Shown here: piece by piece, positions 8,624 to 16,691 of the stretch
How the letters are laid out: each line of letters opens with the position of its first letter
Numbering within the stretch: position 1 is the first letter of the stretch
Assembly: GCF_001953985.1 (NCBI RefSeq)
Contig: NZ_MBEI01000058.1
Coordinates: 124,001 to 188,000 of the forward strand
Length of the DNA stretch: 64,000 nt
Direction of reading: 5' to 3'
Origin: Mycobacterium colombiense
GTDB taxonomy: Bacteria; Actinomycetota; Actinomycetes; Mycobacteriales; Mycobacteriaceae
Position numbers and translations under genes: made by a program
The notes under the pieces: model-generated
Told to the model about the DNA's origin: nothing
Seen by the model: only the letters and a program-made list of their open reading frames with translations
Database searches by the model: none

Positions 8624-8896
8624 TCATACGATGGCCGACGAATCGAAGGCCTGCATTTCGACTGCGTAGGTGTCGCCGAGTTTCTTGATGGCGGCCAGGG
8701 TCAGCAGCGCCTCGGTCTCGTCGATCTTGGCCATCGCGAACCCGACGTGCACCAGCACCCAGTCGTCCGGTGCGGGCATGTCGTTCTCCAGCAGCCGGAC
8801 GCTGATCGCCCGCTGTACGCCGCTGACGTCAACCTTGGCCACATAGTTGGCGGGATCGGTGATCTCCACGATCCGGCCCGGAATTCCCAGACACAT
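8624..8896 (-). CDS. hypC: Hydrogenase assembly chaperone HypC (copy 1)
   Basis: 90 aa from ATG 8896, opening with MCLGIPG, the signature in which the second-position Cys becomes N-terminal and binds iron together with HypD. DWVLVHVGFAMAKIDETEA is the usual HypC C-terminal block. HypC shuttles the Fe(CN)2CO unit to the large-subunit precursor. It lies between hypE and hypD. A second classical hypC (14048-13782) and a HypC-like fused domain (in 10698-11417) are in the same locus, so client specificity may be divided among them. Confidence 0.97.
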   Translation of the reverse strand: MCLGIPGRIVEITDPANYVAKVDVSGVQRAISVRLLENDMPAPDDWVLVHVGFAMAKIDETEALLTLAAIKKLGDTYAVEMQAFDSSAIV

Positions 8897-8914
8897 AAGT
8901 GTTATCTCCCCTCT

Positions 8915-10030
8915 TCAACAGATCCGGGGCAGCGGGTCGCCGACCAGCATGTCGACGATCCGGGTCCCGCCGAATCCGGTGCGCAGCACCACGCTTTCCG
9001 CCGGTTCGGTGACGATTTCCCCGACCTCGGCCGCCTGCGCGCCCAGGGGGTGCGACCGTAATGCGGCCAGTCCGGCCTCGGCCTCCTCGGGTGCGACGAC
9101 GGCGACGAACTTGCCCTCGTTGGCGACATAGAGCGGATCGATGCCGAGCAGTTCGCAGGCGCCATTCACCATGGGCGCCACCGGAAGTCGATCCTCTTCG
9201 AGCAGCACCCCGAGGCCGCAGGCCTGGGCCAGCTCGTTGCACACCGTGCCGACCCCACCGCGGGTCGCGTCACGCATCCATCGGGTGGAGGGGGCGCCCG
9301 CCATCAGCAACTCCACCAGCGGGCTGACCGACGCGGTGTCGGAGGCGATGTCGGCCTCGATGGCCAGATCGCCCCGGGCGAGCATCACCGCCATGCCGTG
9401 ATCGCCCATCGACCCGGACAACAGCACCTTGTCTCCGGCGCGGACCGACTGTGCCGACAGCGCGCGGCCCGCGGGGATGACGCCGGTTCCGGTGGTGGTG
9501 ATGAACAGGCCGTCGGCCGCGCCCTTGGGTACCACCTTGGTGTCGCCGGTGACGACCTGCACGCCGGCGGCCGCGGCCGCGGCGGCCATGTCGGCGACGA
9601 TCTCTTTCAATTCGGAGATTCCGAAGCCCTCTTCGAGCACGAAAGCCGCCGAGATCCAGGACGGCACGGCGCCGGCTACCGCGAGGTCGTTGCAGGTGCC
9701 GTGGATGGCGAGCTCGCCGATGGAGCCACCGGGAAAACGGCGGGGCTGCACCACGAAGGAATCCGTCGACATCGCCACCCGCTCGCCGCTGGGTAGGGCC
9801 AGGACGGCGCCGTCGCCCAGCGACTCGAGCAGCGGGTTGCGGAACGCCTCCACGAACACCGCGTCCACCAGCGCCGCCGACGCCTTGCCGCCCGCCCCGT
9901 GCGCCAGGGTCACATGATCGTCGAGCAACCGGGGGCGACGCCGGCGGAAGGACTCGATCCGCTCGATCACGTCGCCTTCGCCGAACCGCGGCCCCGACGA
10001 CAGATAGTCGCCCGCCGACTTGTTCATCAT
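8915..10030 (-). CDS. hypE: Hydrogenase expression/formation protein HypE
   Basis: 371 aa from ATG 10030, whose ATGA overlaps the stop of the SIS gene; a second ATG follows at once. HypE dehydrates the thiocarboxamide made by HypF to a thiocyanate and gives cyanide to HypC-HypD. The family's essential C-terminal Cys is present: the protein ends in PRIC. Other signatures are HGAGGK near residue 44, STDSFVV, and the AIR-synthase-like nucleotide-binding region with TGDTKVV and DATRGGVGT. There is an N-terminal extension of about 40 residues relative to short HypE proteins. Confidence 0.97.
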   Translation of the reverse strand: MMNKSAGDYLSSGPRFGEGDVIERIESFRRRRPRLLDDHVTLAHGAGGKASAALVDAVFVEAFRNPLLESLGDGAVLALPSGERVAMSTDSFVVQPRRFPGGSIGELAIHGTCNDLAVAGAVPSWISAAFVLEEGFGISELKEIVADMAAAAAAAGVQVVTGDTKVVPKGAADGLFITTTGTGVIPAGRALSAQSVRAGDKVLLSGSMGDHGMAVMLARGDLAIEADIASDTASVSPLVELLMAGAPSTRWMRDATRGGVGTVCNELAQACGLGVLLEEDRLPVAPMVNGACELLGIDPLYVANEGKFVAVVAPEEAEAGLAALRSHPLGAQAAEVGEIVTEPAESVVLRTGFGGTRIVDMLVGDPLPRIC

Positions 10031-10701
10031 GCCGCCCCCCAATCTTGAGTTGTGCCAAGGCAATCGTGGACGGCCAGCCACAACTGGTAGCCGACCAGCG
10101 CTTGGGATTCCTGAATGCGGTGCACGCTCTGCGAACGAACGACGATGCAGGCGTCCACGTTTGGGTTGTTGACGAAGGCGCCGCCGTCGTAGCCGGAGAA
10201 ACCGATGGTGTACAGGCCTCGCTTGTGCGCCTCGGCCAGCGCCGCCAGCAGGTTGGGCGAATTGCCGCTGGTCGACATCGCGATCGCGATGTCGCCGTCG
10301 CGCGCGCGGGCAATCAACTGCCGGGCGAACACCAGCTCGAACCCCACATCGTTGCCCAGTGCGGTCAGGATCGCCTGGTCGGCGGTCAGCGACCAGGCCG
10401 GCAGGGGATTGCCGAGCGGTGGGCGCGCGAACAGGCCGGCCAGCGTGGTGCAGTCGGTGCAGCTGCCGCCGTTGCCGAACGTGAACATCCTTCCGCCGGA
10501 GGCGAATCGGCGCGCCAGCTCGGCGGCGGCGGCCGCCAGCAGGTCGGCGTTGGCTTCCAGCGTGGAGCGGCGCAGCGCGAGGCTTTCGGACGCCTTGGCC
10601 TGCGCGGACGCGGCGAGGTCGGCGAGCAGCGCGGAGGGGTCGTCCTCTTCGGCGTCGATGAACGGGTACAAGAAGTTGGTGGGCTCGTCGGTGGGACTCA
10701 T
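10027..10701 (-). CDS. SIS-domain protein (GmhA-like, probably not an isomerase)
   Basis: 224 aa from ATG 10701. A single SIS (sugar isomerase) fold like phosphoheptose isomerase GmhA: FGNGGS at 75-80, MSTSGNSPN at 142-150, and RIQE near residue 195. Comparing by eye with recalled E. coli GmhA, the metal and catalytic residues His61, Glu65 and His180 are replaced by Thr, Leu and Tyr; only the Gln of RIQE remains. Two Cys (81 and 84) appear beside the GNGGS loop. It therefore likely binds a phosphosugar-like or nucleotide ligand without GmhA chemistry. It overlaps both the SIS-HypC gene (by 4 nt) and hypE (ATGA), placing it firmly in the maturation operon. Confidence 0.9.
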   Translation of the reverse strand: MSPTDEPTNFLYPFIDAEEDDPSALLADLAASAQAKASESLALRRSTLEANADLLAAAAAELARRFASGGRMFTFGNGGSCTDCTTLAGLFARPPLGNPLPAWSLTADQAILTALGNDVGFELVFARQLIARARDGDIAIAMSTSGNSPNLLAALAEAHKRGLYTIGFSGYDGGAFVNNPNVDACIVVRSQSVHRIQESQALVGYQLWLAVHDCLGTTQDWGAA

Positions 10702-11417
10702 GAAACGTCCTCCTCATCCACGCGGCTGATCGCAGTGCCGGCGTGCACCAGCACCAACTCACCGGGAGCGACCGGGTCGACGAGCGCGGTGACCACGTCC
10801 TCGACCCCGCGGGCGGTGCGCACCCGGGCTTGTCCGTCGACCGAAGCGCTCACCACTTCGCCGAGCCGGCCCTCGTCGCTGCACGTGACACAGACCTCGT
10901 CGTCGGGTTTGGGTTTGAGCAGCCCGGAGTGTTCGAAGCACACATGGGTCAGCTCCCACAGCAGGTGGTAGAACAGCACGAAGCCACCGGTGGCGGGCAC
11001 GCGCGGGTCGGGATCGTCCAGCCACAGCACGTGATCGGCCGCGGCGGCCGGGGGCTCCTCGCCACTGCCGATCCAGATCGTGGTGGCGCCCCAGGCCGGG
11101 GCGCGGCGCATCACCGAGCGCACGTCCGCATTGTCCGCACCGGAGATCGCGACCACGATGTCGCCGGGGCGCACCGACACCCGCACCAGATCCACCAGAT
11201 CGGCTCCGGTCAATGCCACGGCCGGCAATGCCCGCTTGCCCATGATCACCGGGTGGACGAATTCGACCGCGATGTGCAGCGCGTGGGGTTCCCACGATGG
11301 CGCGATGGACCACATGGTGGCGCCCGCGGCGAATCGCTTGGCCAGCGTCAGGGCGGTGGCGGCGAGGTCTTCGGCCAGTTCGGCGCTCAGCCCGCGATCG
11401 ATGGCGGTGGTGATCAT
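10698..11417 (-). CDS. SIS-domain protein fused to a HypC/HupF-like domain
   Basis: 239 aa from ATG 11417, overlapping the hypF stop by 4 nt. Residues 1 to ~165 are a degenerate SIS fold: the usual GNGGS loop reads SIAPSWEPHA and the STSGNS loop reads ISGADNADV. Residues ~174-239 resemble HypC: C-x2-C at 176/179 (VCVTCSDEG), then DGQARVRTARG, and APGELVLVHAGTAISRVDEE, which lines up with the GDWVLVHVGFA-x4-DE block of the two true HypC proteins here. Because the Cys is internal it cannot become an N-terminal Cys as in HypC. A chaperone or scaffold role in cofactor assembly is inferred from fusion and position only. Confidence 0.85.
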   Translation of the reverse strand: MITTAIDRGLSAELAEDLAATALTLAKRFAAGATMWSIAPSWEPHALHIAVEFVHPVIMGKRALPAVALTGADLVDLVRVSVRPGDIVVAISGADNADVRSVMRRAPAWGATTIWIGSGEEPPAAAADHVLWLDDPDPRVPATGGFVLFYHLLWELTHVCFEHSGLLKPKPDDEVCVTCSDEGRLGEVVSASVDGQARVRTARGVEDVVTALVDPVAPGELVLVHAGTAISRVDEEDVS

Positions 11418-13780
11418 CGCGTCAACGCCTCCTCCTGCGCGGTCAGCACCGAGACCGCGGCCTGCCCCAGGGCCAGCCCGCCGTCGTTCGGTGGCACAAT
11501 GCGATGCGTAAGCACTTCAAACCCGTTCTGCCGCAACCGGGTACGGCAGGCGTCCAGCAACAGGACGTTCTGGAACACCCCGCCGGTGAGGCCCACCAGC
11601 GCGGTGCCGCCTGCCACCTGGGTGACGACGTCGGCGACGGCGTCGGCGACGGCCTGGTGAAACGCCGCGGCCAGCAACGCCGGTGGTGTCCCGGCGTACA
11701 GCGCGGCGACCATCGTCTGCACCATCGGGGCCGGATCGATCACCCCGTCGGGGCCCACCGTCAGGGGCAACGACGGCCGCGTGCGGGTTTCGCCGGCCGA
11801 CTGCGCCAGCGCCTCGAGTTCGATCGCGGCTTGCCCTTCGTAGTCGATGCGGTGCCGCACCCCGAGCAAGGAGGCGACCGCGTCGAACAGGCGGCCCATG
11901 CTCGAACAGGGCACGCAGCCCGCCCCGGTCTCCAATTGCGAACGGGTGAGCCGCAGTTCGTCGGCGTTCGCGGCCGCCACCGGCGCCAGGTCGGGGGTCC
12001 AGTCGATGTCGGCCGTCCACAGCTGGGACAGCGCCATCCGCCACGGATTGCGCACCGCCGCGTCGCCACCGGGCAGCGGCACCGCCGACAGGTGGCCGGA
12101 CCGAACGAAACGATGGTTCCGGGTGTCGAGGGTGAGAATCTCGCCACCCCAGATGGTTTCGTCGCAGCCGTAACCGGTGCCGTCGAAGGCGACCCCGACG
12201 ATGGGTTCGCCGAGACGTCCGTGTTCGGCCAGCAGCGACACCACATGGGCGTGATGGTGCTGGACCAGGTCCAGCGGACGCTCGTCCGCATGACGCTCCG
12301 CCCAGCTGCGCGTGTGATAGCCGGGATGCAGGTCGGCGGCCAAACGCGCCGGCCGGCCGCGGATTTCGCTGAGCTGGCCGACCGCCCGCTCGAACGCGCG
12401 CAGCGTCTCCCAGGTGGCCATGTCGCCGATGTGTCCGGACAGGTAGGCCCGGCGGCCGTCGGTGAGGCAGAACGTGTTCTTCAATTCGCCGCCCACGGCC
12501 AGCACGGCGGTGCCCTCGAGCTTCAGGTCGATCGGCAGCGGCGCGTAGCCGCGGGATCGGCGGATCGGCAGTTCGTGGGCTCCATCCTCGTCGTGGACGA
12601 CGCGCACCACCGAGTCGTCGCACGGCACGTGGATCGGCCGGTCGTGATCGAGCACCGCGTCGCACAGCGCCGGAAGCCGTTGTGCGGCATCGTCGTCGGT
12701 GAAGCAGATGGGCTCATCGGAGCGGTTGGCGCTGGTCAGCACCAGCGCGTCGGGCGCCGGTCCGCAGCTGCCGGGTACCGGCGCCAGCAGCAGGTGATGA
12801 ATGGGGGAGTACGGCAGCATCAGCCCCAGCAGCGGGTTGACGGGCGCGACGGCCTCGGCGACCGGCGAGCCGGCGCGCCGCCGCAGCAGGACGATCGGGC
12901 GGGCCGGACTGGACAGCACCGCGGCCTCGGTGGCGTCGAGGTGGGCGTAGCGGCGCGCCACGTCGAGGTCGCGCACCAGCATGGCAAAGGGCTTGGCGCC
13001 GCGCGCTTTCCGCGTCCGCAACGCGCCGACCGCCGCCTCGTCGTCGACGGCGCAGGCCAGGTGGTAGCCGCCGACTCCCTTGATGGCCACCACGGCGCCG
13101 GATGCCAAGGCGTCCTGGGTGGCGGTCAGCGCCGCGTCCGAGCCGCGCACCCGCCCGGCCGGCGACGCGAACCATAGGCTCGGCCCGCAGTCCGGGCAGG
13201 CGATCGGCTGCGCGTGGAATCGGCGATCCGCCGGGTCGTGGTATTCGGTGGCGCAGCGCGCGCACATGGCGAAGCGCGACATCGTGGTGGCCGGCCGGTC
13301 GTAGGGCAGTTCGGTGATGATGGTGAACCGCGGCCCGCAGTTGGTGCACGTCACGAACGGGTGCCGGTAACGCCGGTCGAGCGGGTCGAACAGTTCGGCG
13401 ACGCAGTCGTCGCACACCGCGATGTCGGGCGGGATGGGGGTGGTCGTGCCGGCGGCCAATCGGCTTGGCACGATGAGGAATTCGGGTGGGCACGCGGGAT
13501 CGGCGGCGACGTCGGCAAACCGCACCTCGGCGATCCGCGCCAGGGGCGGCGCCTCGGCGCACAGGCGGCGCCCGAATTCCGCCACCGCGGCGGGCCGGCC
13601 CTGCACCTCGAGGAAGACCGCACCCGAGTCGTTGCCGACGAATCCGGCCAGGCCCAGCTCGGTTGCGATCCGATGCACGAACGGGCGGAAGCCGACACCC
13701 TGTACCACGCCGGTCACCGTGACACGCTGCCGCACTTGGGTGTCAGGGCCGGGCCGCAACAGCAGGGGGGTGTCGGTCAT
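11414..13780 (-). CDS. hypF: Carbamoyltransferase HypF
   Basis: 788 aa from ATG 13780. HypF makes a carbamoyl group from carbamoyl phosphate and ATP and attaches it to the HypE C-terminal Cys; it becomes the cyanide ligands. Domains in order: acylphosphatase (VVQGVGFRPFVHRIA, near residue 30), two zinc fingers (CDDC...CTNCGPR and CARC...CPDCGPS, ~120-205), a YrdC-like domain (KGVGGYHLAC onward, ~235-415), and the Kae1-like carbamoyltransferase domain (HHHAHVVSLLAEH, FDGTGYG, and LTGGVFQN near the C-terminus). All domains are intact. It starts 2 bp after the hypC stop and overlaps the SIS-HypC gene. Confidence 0.98.
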   Translation of the reverse strand: MTDTPLLLRPGPDTQVRQRVTVTGVVQGVGFRPFVHRIATELGLAGFVGNDSGAVFLEVQGRPAAVAEFGRRLCAEAPPLARIAEVRFADVAADPACPPEFLIVPSRLAAGTTTPIPPDIAVCDDCVAELFDPLDRRYRHPFVTCTNCGPRFTIITELPYDRPATTMSRFAMCARCATEYHDPADRRFHAQPIACPDCGPSLWFASPAGRVRGSDAALTATQDALASGAVVAIKGVGGYHLACAVDDEAAVGALRTRKARGAKPFAMLVRDLDVARRYAHLDATEAAVLSSPARPIVLLRRRAGSPVAEAVAPVNPLLGLMLPYSPIHHLLLAPVPGSCGPAPDALVLTSANRSDEPICFTDDDAAQRLPALCDAVLDHDRPIHVPCDDSVVRVVHDEDGAHELPIRRSRGYAPLPIDLKLEGTAVLAVGGELKNTFCLTDGRRAYLSGHIGDMATWETLRAFERAVGQLSEIRGRPARLAADLHPGYHTRSWAERHADERPLDLVQHHHAHVVSLLAEHGRLGEPIVGVAFDGTGYGCDETIWGGEILTLDTRNHRFVRSGHLSAVPLPGGDAAVRNPWRMALSQLWTADIDWTPDLAPVAAANADELRLTRSQLETGAGCVPCSSMGRLFDAVASLLGVRHRIDYEGQAAIELEALAQSAGETRTRPSLPLTVGPDGVIDPAPMVQTMVAALYAGTPPALLAAAFHQAVADAVADVVTQVAGGTALVGLTGGVFQNVLLLDACRTRLRQNGFEVLTHRIVPPNDGGLALGQAAVSVLTAQEEALTR

Positions 13781-13781
13781 G

Positions 13782-14048
13782 TCAGCCGGCCTCCGGACGG
13801 GGTGTCAGGTCGGTGCGGCCGCGTCCCATCAACTCCAGGCCGGCCATGGCCTGTTCGGCCCCGGCCTGATCCGTCTTCTCGACGACGAAGCCCATGTGGA
13901 TGATCACCCAGTCACCCGGCGCGAACGTCTCCTCCGGCAACATGCCGACGTTGACCTTGCGTTGTTCACCGGTGACATCGACGAGGGCGAGCTGGCCCTC
14001 GTAACCGTCCAGCATGGCGATGACCTGGCCCGGTATTCCCAAACACAT
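13782..14048 (-). CDS. hypC: Hydrogenase assembly chaperone HypC (copy 2)
   Basis: 88 aa from ATG 14048 with the MCLGIPG N-terminus and APGDWVIIHMGFVVEKTD in the C-terminal half. The fold and key Cys2 match copy 1, but the C-terminal helix differs (QAGAEQAMAGLELMGRG). It sits between the maturation protease and hypF with gaps of 3 and 1 bp. Having two full-length HypC proteins in one operon suggests that one pairs with HypD and one with the HhyL precursor, as E. coli HypC and HybG differ in clients; that division is inferred. Confidence 0.97.
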   Translation of the reverse strand: MCLGIPGQVIAMLDGYEGQLALVDVTGEQRKVNVGMLPEETFAPGDWVIIHMGFVVEKTDQAGAEQAMAGLELMGRGRTDLTPRPEAG

Positions 14049-14051
14049 TGT

Positions 14052-14549
14052 TCAGCACCCCTTTTCGGCCGCCGAGGGCGTGGCGCCGTGCAACGCGGCG
14101 ACGATCTCCTCCACCGCACGTGCCGCCCGCGGGACGGCCTGTGCGACGGGTTCGGTCAGCCCGATGCCCTCCTGGACGCTGCCCGCCTCGCACCCGACGA
14201 CCACGGTGTAGGGCGGATGGCCGCCCAGCGCCCGCAGGCTGGCAAAGACCGCGGCGGGATCCATGCTGTGCCCGTCGAGGCCGTCCGTCTCGGGCGACGA
14301 ATCGTGGTCGGCCTGAAAGACGTGCAACGTGCCGGGATGGCCCTGGCTGGGCACGGCGTCGACCAGCACCAGCGTGTCCCACTCTTCGAGCAGGTCATAG
14401 GCCAGGTGCATGCCCCGGATGCCGTAGTCGATGACCTGGACCGTCGGATCGTCCTGGGGCAGTTCGGCGTTGCGGACCACTTCGGAGCCGAACCCGTCGT
14501 CGCCCAGGAAGATGTTGCCGATCCCGGCTATAAGGATGCGCGTCGTCAT
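14052..14549 (-). CDS. Hydrogenase maturation endopeptidase (HyaD/HupD/HybD family)
   Basis: 165 aa from ATG 14549. This nickel-dependent protease removes the C-terminal tail of the large subunit after Ni insertion. Signatures: GIGNIFLGDDGFG (residues 9-21), VDAVPSQGHPGT (Asp64) and DGHSMDP (His94). By alignment with recalled E. coli HybD, the three Ni-sensing ligands Glu16, Asp62 and His93 correspond to Asp18, Asp64 and His94, so the first ligand is Asp rather than Glu. Its expected substrate is HhyL, cut after His577. It lies 17 bp after the 39-aa membrane protein and 3 bp before hypC copy 2. Confidence 0.95.
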   Translation of the reverse strand: MTTRILIAGIGNIFLGDDGFGSEVVRNAELPQDDPTVQVIDYGIRGMHLAYDLLEEWDTLVLVDAVPSQGHPGTLHVFQADHDSSPETDGLDGHSMDPAAVFASLRALGGHPPYTVVVGCEAGSVQEGIGLTEPVAQAVPRAARAVEEIVAALHGATPSAAEKGC

Positions 14550-14566
14550 GGTGCTACTCGCGTCGG

Positions 14567-14686
14567 CTACATCCGCCTCAACTTGAGATAGCGGCGGGCA
14601 TCCGGCACCGATATCGCGCCGAACACCAGCGCGACCGCGGCCACCAGCGCGACGAGGGCGATGAAGATCCAACCTAGGACTTCCAT
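14567..14686 (-). CDS. 39-aa single-pass membrane protein of the hydrogenase locus (DUF6893-like)
   Basis: ATG 14686 to stop at 14567, preceded by AAGGAG at ideal spacing, the strongest ribosome-binding site in the operon apart from the one at 7468. The sequence is MEVLGWIFIALVALVAAVAL followed by VFGAISVPDARRYLKLRRM: one helix of about 22 residues, then a basic tail with the PD-x-RRY-x2-RRM pattern. From memory, such micro-proteins are annotated DUF6893 and accompany hydrogenase genes in actinobacteria. It starts inside the last codons of the preceding gene. A membrane-anchor or assembly role for the otherwise soluble hydrogenase is plausible but unproven. Confidence 0.85.
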   Translation of the reverse strand: MEVLGWIFIALVALVAAVALVFGAISVPDARRYLKLRRM

Positions 14687-16035
14687 GGTGAACTCCTTTT
14701 GTTTGTGCTGTGCTGCGATTGCAGCGGTTCGACTTCGTCGGGGGAGAAGTACAGGTAGCGGCCGTACCAGTCGTGCAGCTCCGCGGCCGGGTCCTCGTCG
14801 ACGACGACGCCGACGTGCTTGTTGCCCTCGACGTCCTCGTGCACCGACGTGACGCGGGCGGTCTTGCCGGCGACGAAGATGTCCTGCGCGTCGGCGTTGC
14901 GCCGCGGCCGCAATCGGACCTTGCTGCCCCGCGCTATCCGGACCCCGTTCACCAGCACAGCGTCGATCTCGGGTCGGACGGCGTTGTCGGCCAATGGATC
15001 CCACCACTCCACGCCGTCGGGGATCTCGGGCACCAGACCGGCGGAGACATTGAGCCCGTGCGGGTCGCGCAGCACGCCGTGCAGTCGTGCCATGGCCTCG
15101 GGCGACATGGCGTCGCATTCGTCTATGATTCGCGCGGCCCGCGGGTCGGTCGCCCGGGCCTGCGCCTTCTCGTCGTCGGTCATCGTCATCACGCGCAGGG
15201 TGAGGATCTCGTCGATCTCCGTGCAGTCGTACAGGGCGGTGTCGCTCTGTTCGGCGACCTCGGGGTGGTCGTAGAGGATGATCGGTGAGATCAGCAGCAT
15301 GTCGTCGGTGCCGGGGGGCCCGGCCAGCACCGGGAAGCAGCGGTGTCGCCCGCAGCGGGACACCGCATCGGTCGCGGCCTGCGGCGGCTCGAGCAGCGAG
15401 ATGAACTGGCCGCCAACCACTTCGGCGATGAGGTGCGTTCCGATCATGGATCGCGCGATCACTGAATCTTTGTCGTCATCTGCGGTTACGGCCGCACCGG
15501 TGTTGGTGACCCGCACCGAGACCCGGCGCAGGCCGTCGTCGGGCTCGCTGGTGACGGTCAGCTCGCCCCGTATCTCGTGTCGTTCGCGAACCAGCCTGCC
15601 GCCGTCCAGGGTTTCGATGTCGGTTTCCGCGCCGACCGTCAGCGGCAGCGACCAGGGCTGTTCGCCGAACTCCAGGGGGCCGAACGAGATCTCGCATTCC
15701 ACGGCTTCGTCCCAGGTCAGCCACGACCCGGCCGGGGTGCGGAGTTCGTCGACGGGGATGAAATCGCCGTCGCCGGTGGCCCGTTCGGCCCGCCGGTGCT
15801 GCAACTGCAGGAAGCGCACCACCAGCGTCAGCGCCCGGGCGTCGTCGACCAGGAAATCCGCGGATAGGGTGTCGTCTTCGCCCAGGCCGGCCTCGGCCGC
15901 GCCGGGCGGACCCAAAACGCCGAATTGCCACCGTGATTGGTTCTTGCTCGACGTCCCCCGATACGGGTAGAGCAGATAGCCCTCGTAAAGCACCGCGTCG
16001 GCGACGGCGCGGGCCCGATCCCAGCTCGATGTCAT
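14674..16035 (-). CDS. Conserved hydrogenase-locus protein, unknown function (453 aa)
   Basis: 453 aa from ATG 16035, overlapping the gene before it by 4 nt. No known domain is recognised. The N-terminal half (SSWDRARAVADAVLYEGYLL, YPYRGTSSKNQSRWQFG) and the middle (VVGGQFISLLEPP, LLISPIILYDHPEVAEQS) read as a soluble globular protein. The C-terminal ~80 residues (GSKVRLRPRRNADAQDIFVA, VVVDEDPAAELHDWYGRYLY) look like a small beta-barrel that could bind a protein partner. The two Cys in SRCGRHRCFP are not an obvious cluster site. Proteins with this N-terminus accompany group 1h hydrogenases in actinobacteria by my recollection. An assembly role is inferred from position. Confidence 0.85.
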   Translation of the reverse strand: MTSSWDRARAVADAVLYEGYLLYPYRGTSSKNQSRWQFGVLGPPGAAEAGLGEDDTLSADFLVDDARALTLVVRFLQLQHRRAERATGDGDFIPVDELRTPAGSWLTWDEAVECEISFGPLEFGEQPWSLPLTVGAETDIETLDGGRLVRERHEIRGELTVTSEPDDGLRRVSVRVTNTGAAVTADDDKDSVIARSMIGTHLIAEVVGGQFISLLEPPQAATDAVSRCGRHRCFPVLAGPPGTDDMLLISPIILYDHPEVAEQSDTALYDCTEIDEILTLRVMTMTDDEKAQARATDPRAARIIDECDAMSPEAMARLHGVLRDPHGLNVSAGLVPEIPDGVEWWDPLADNAVRPEIDAVLVNGVRIARGSKVRLRPRRNADAQDIFVAGKTARVTSVHEDVEGNKHVGVVVDEDPAAELHDWYGRYLYFSPDEVEPLQSQHSTNKRSSPWKS

Positions 16036-16691
16036 CGCGTCACCTCGTGATCGGTGGTGGCATCCAGCAATGAGGTGACCGCGTGGTCGAAGTCGAGCAT
16101 TCCGTGCGCCGACTTGTAACCGGCCAGTTCCGTGATGGTCTCGTGGCTGAGCCGAATCCACCCGCTGTTGGGATAGTGCTGTGCGATCAGGTCGCGCCAG
16201 ACCGAGACCGGCATGGCGTAGTTGTCCTCACAGTCCCACGACACCTGCTGGACCGAGAACCCGCGCTCGGAGTTGACGAAAATCGTTCCGCTGAACAGGA
16301 ACTGCAGCGGCACCGCCCCGTCGCGCAGCGCGTGCAGGTATTTCGCGGCGGCGACCTCGAAGTCGTAGGTGCAATCCAGCGGCAGGGTCGCGGTCGTGTG
16401 ACCGGTGAAGCCCGGCACCATTGCGGTGCAGTGCTGCCAGAGGAAGGTGCGTTGGGTGCTGGCCCAGCGTTCGCGGGGGCCGAACAAATCCATCAGCCCG
16501 GCCGCTTCCTCGTCGGAGTAGGTACGGCGCAGCGGCTCGATGCGGACCTGGCAGCGCAGGGCGATGGCGTGCACCGGGTCGTCGCCACCGGCGGTGACGC
16601 CGACGCGGGCGGTGAGCATCGGGCTGACGGAGTACGGTTCGGCGGTCACGTCGAGAACCTCGAAGCTCACATTCATCGGCGAGGCGTTCAT
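16032..16691 (-). CDS. Conserved hydrogenase-locus protein (DUF6084-like)
   Basis: 219 aa from ATG 16691 (ATGA overlap with the previous gene); a second in-frame ATG at 16676 gives MNVSFEVLDV and is an equally possible start. The sequence is a soluble, beta-rich protein: VRIEPLRRTYS, LFGPRERW, CTAMVPGFTGHTTATLPLDC, and YLHALRDGAVPLQFLFSGTI. It has no membrane segment and no Cys pattern for a cluster. I recall this family as DUF6084, found beside DUF5947 in hydrogenase loci. No function is known to me. Confidence 0.85.
   Translation of the reverse strand: MNASPMNVSFEVLDVTAEPYSVSPMLTARVGVTAGGDDPVHAIALRCQVRIEPLRRTYSDEEAAGLMDLFGPRERWASTQRTFLWQHCTAMVPGFTGHTTATLPLDCTYDFEVAAAKYLHALRDGAVPLQFLFSGTIFVNSERGFSVQQVSWDCEDNYAMPVSVWRDLIAQHYPNSGWIRLSHETITELAGYKSAHGMLDFDHAVTSLLDATTDHEVTR

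Noticed and set aside
11504..13177. 557-codon open frame on the plus strand opposite hypF
   Set aside because: hypF has all four domains intact; the antisense reading is Arg/Gln-rich and matches nothing.
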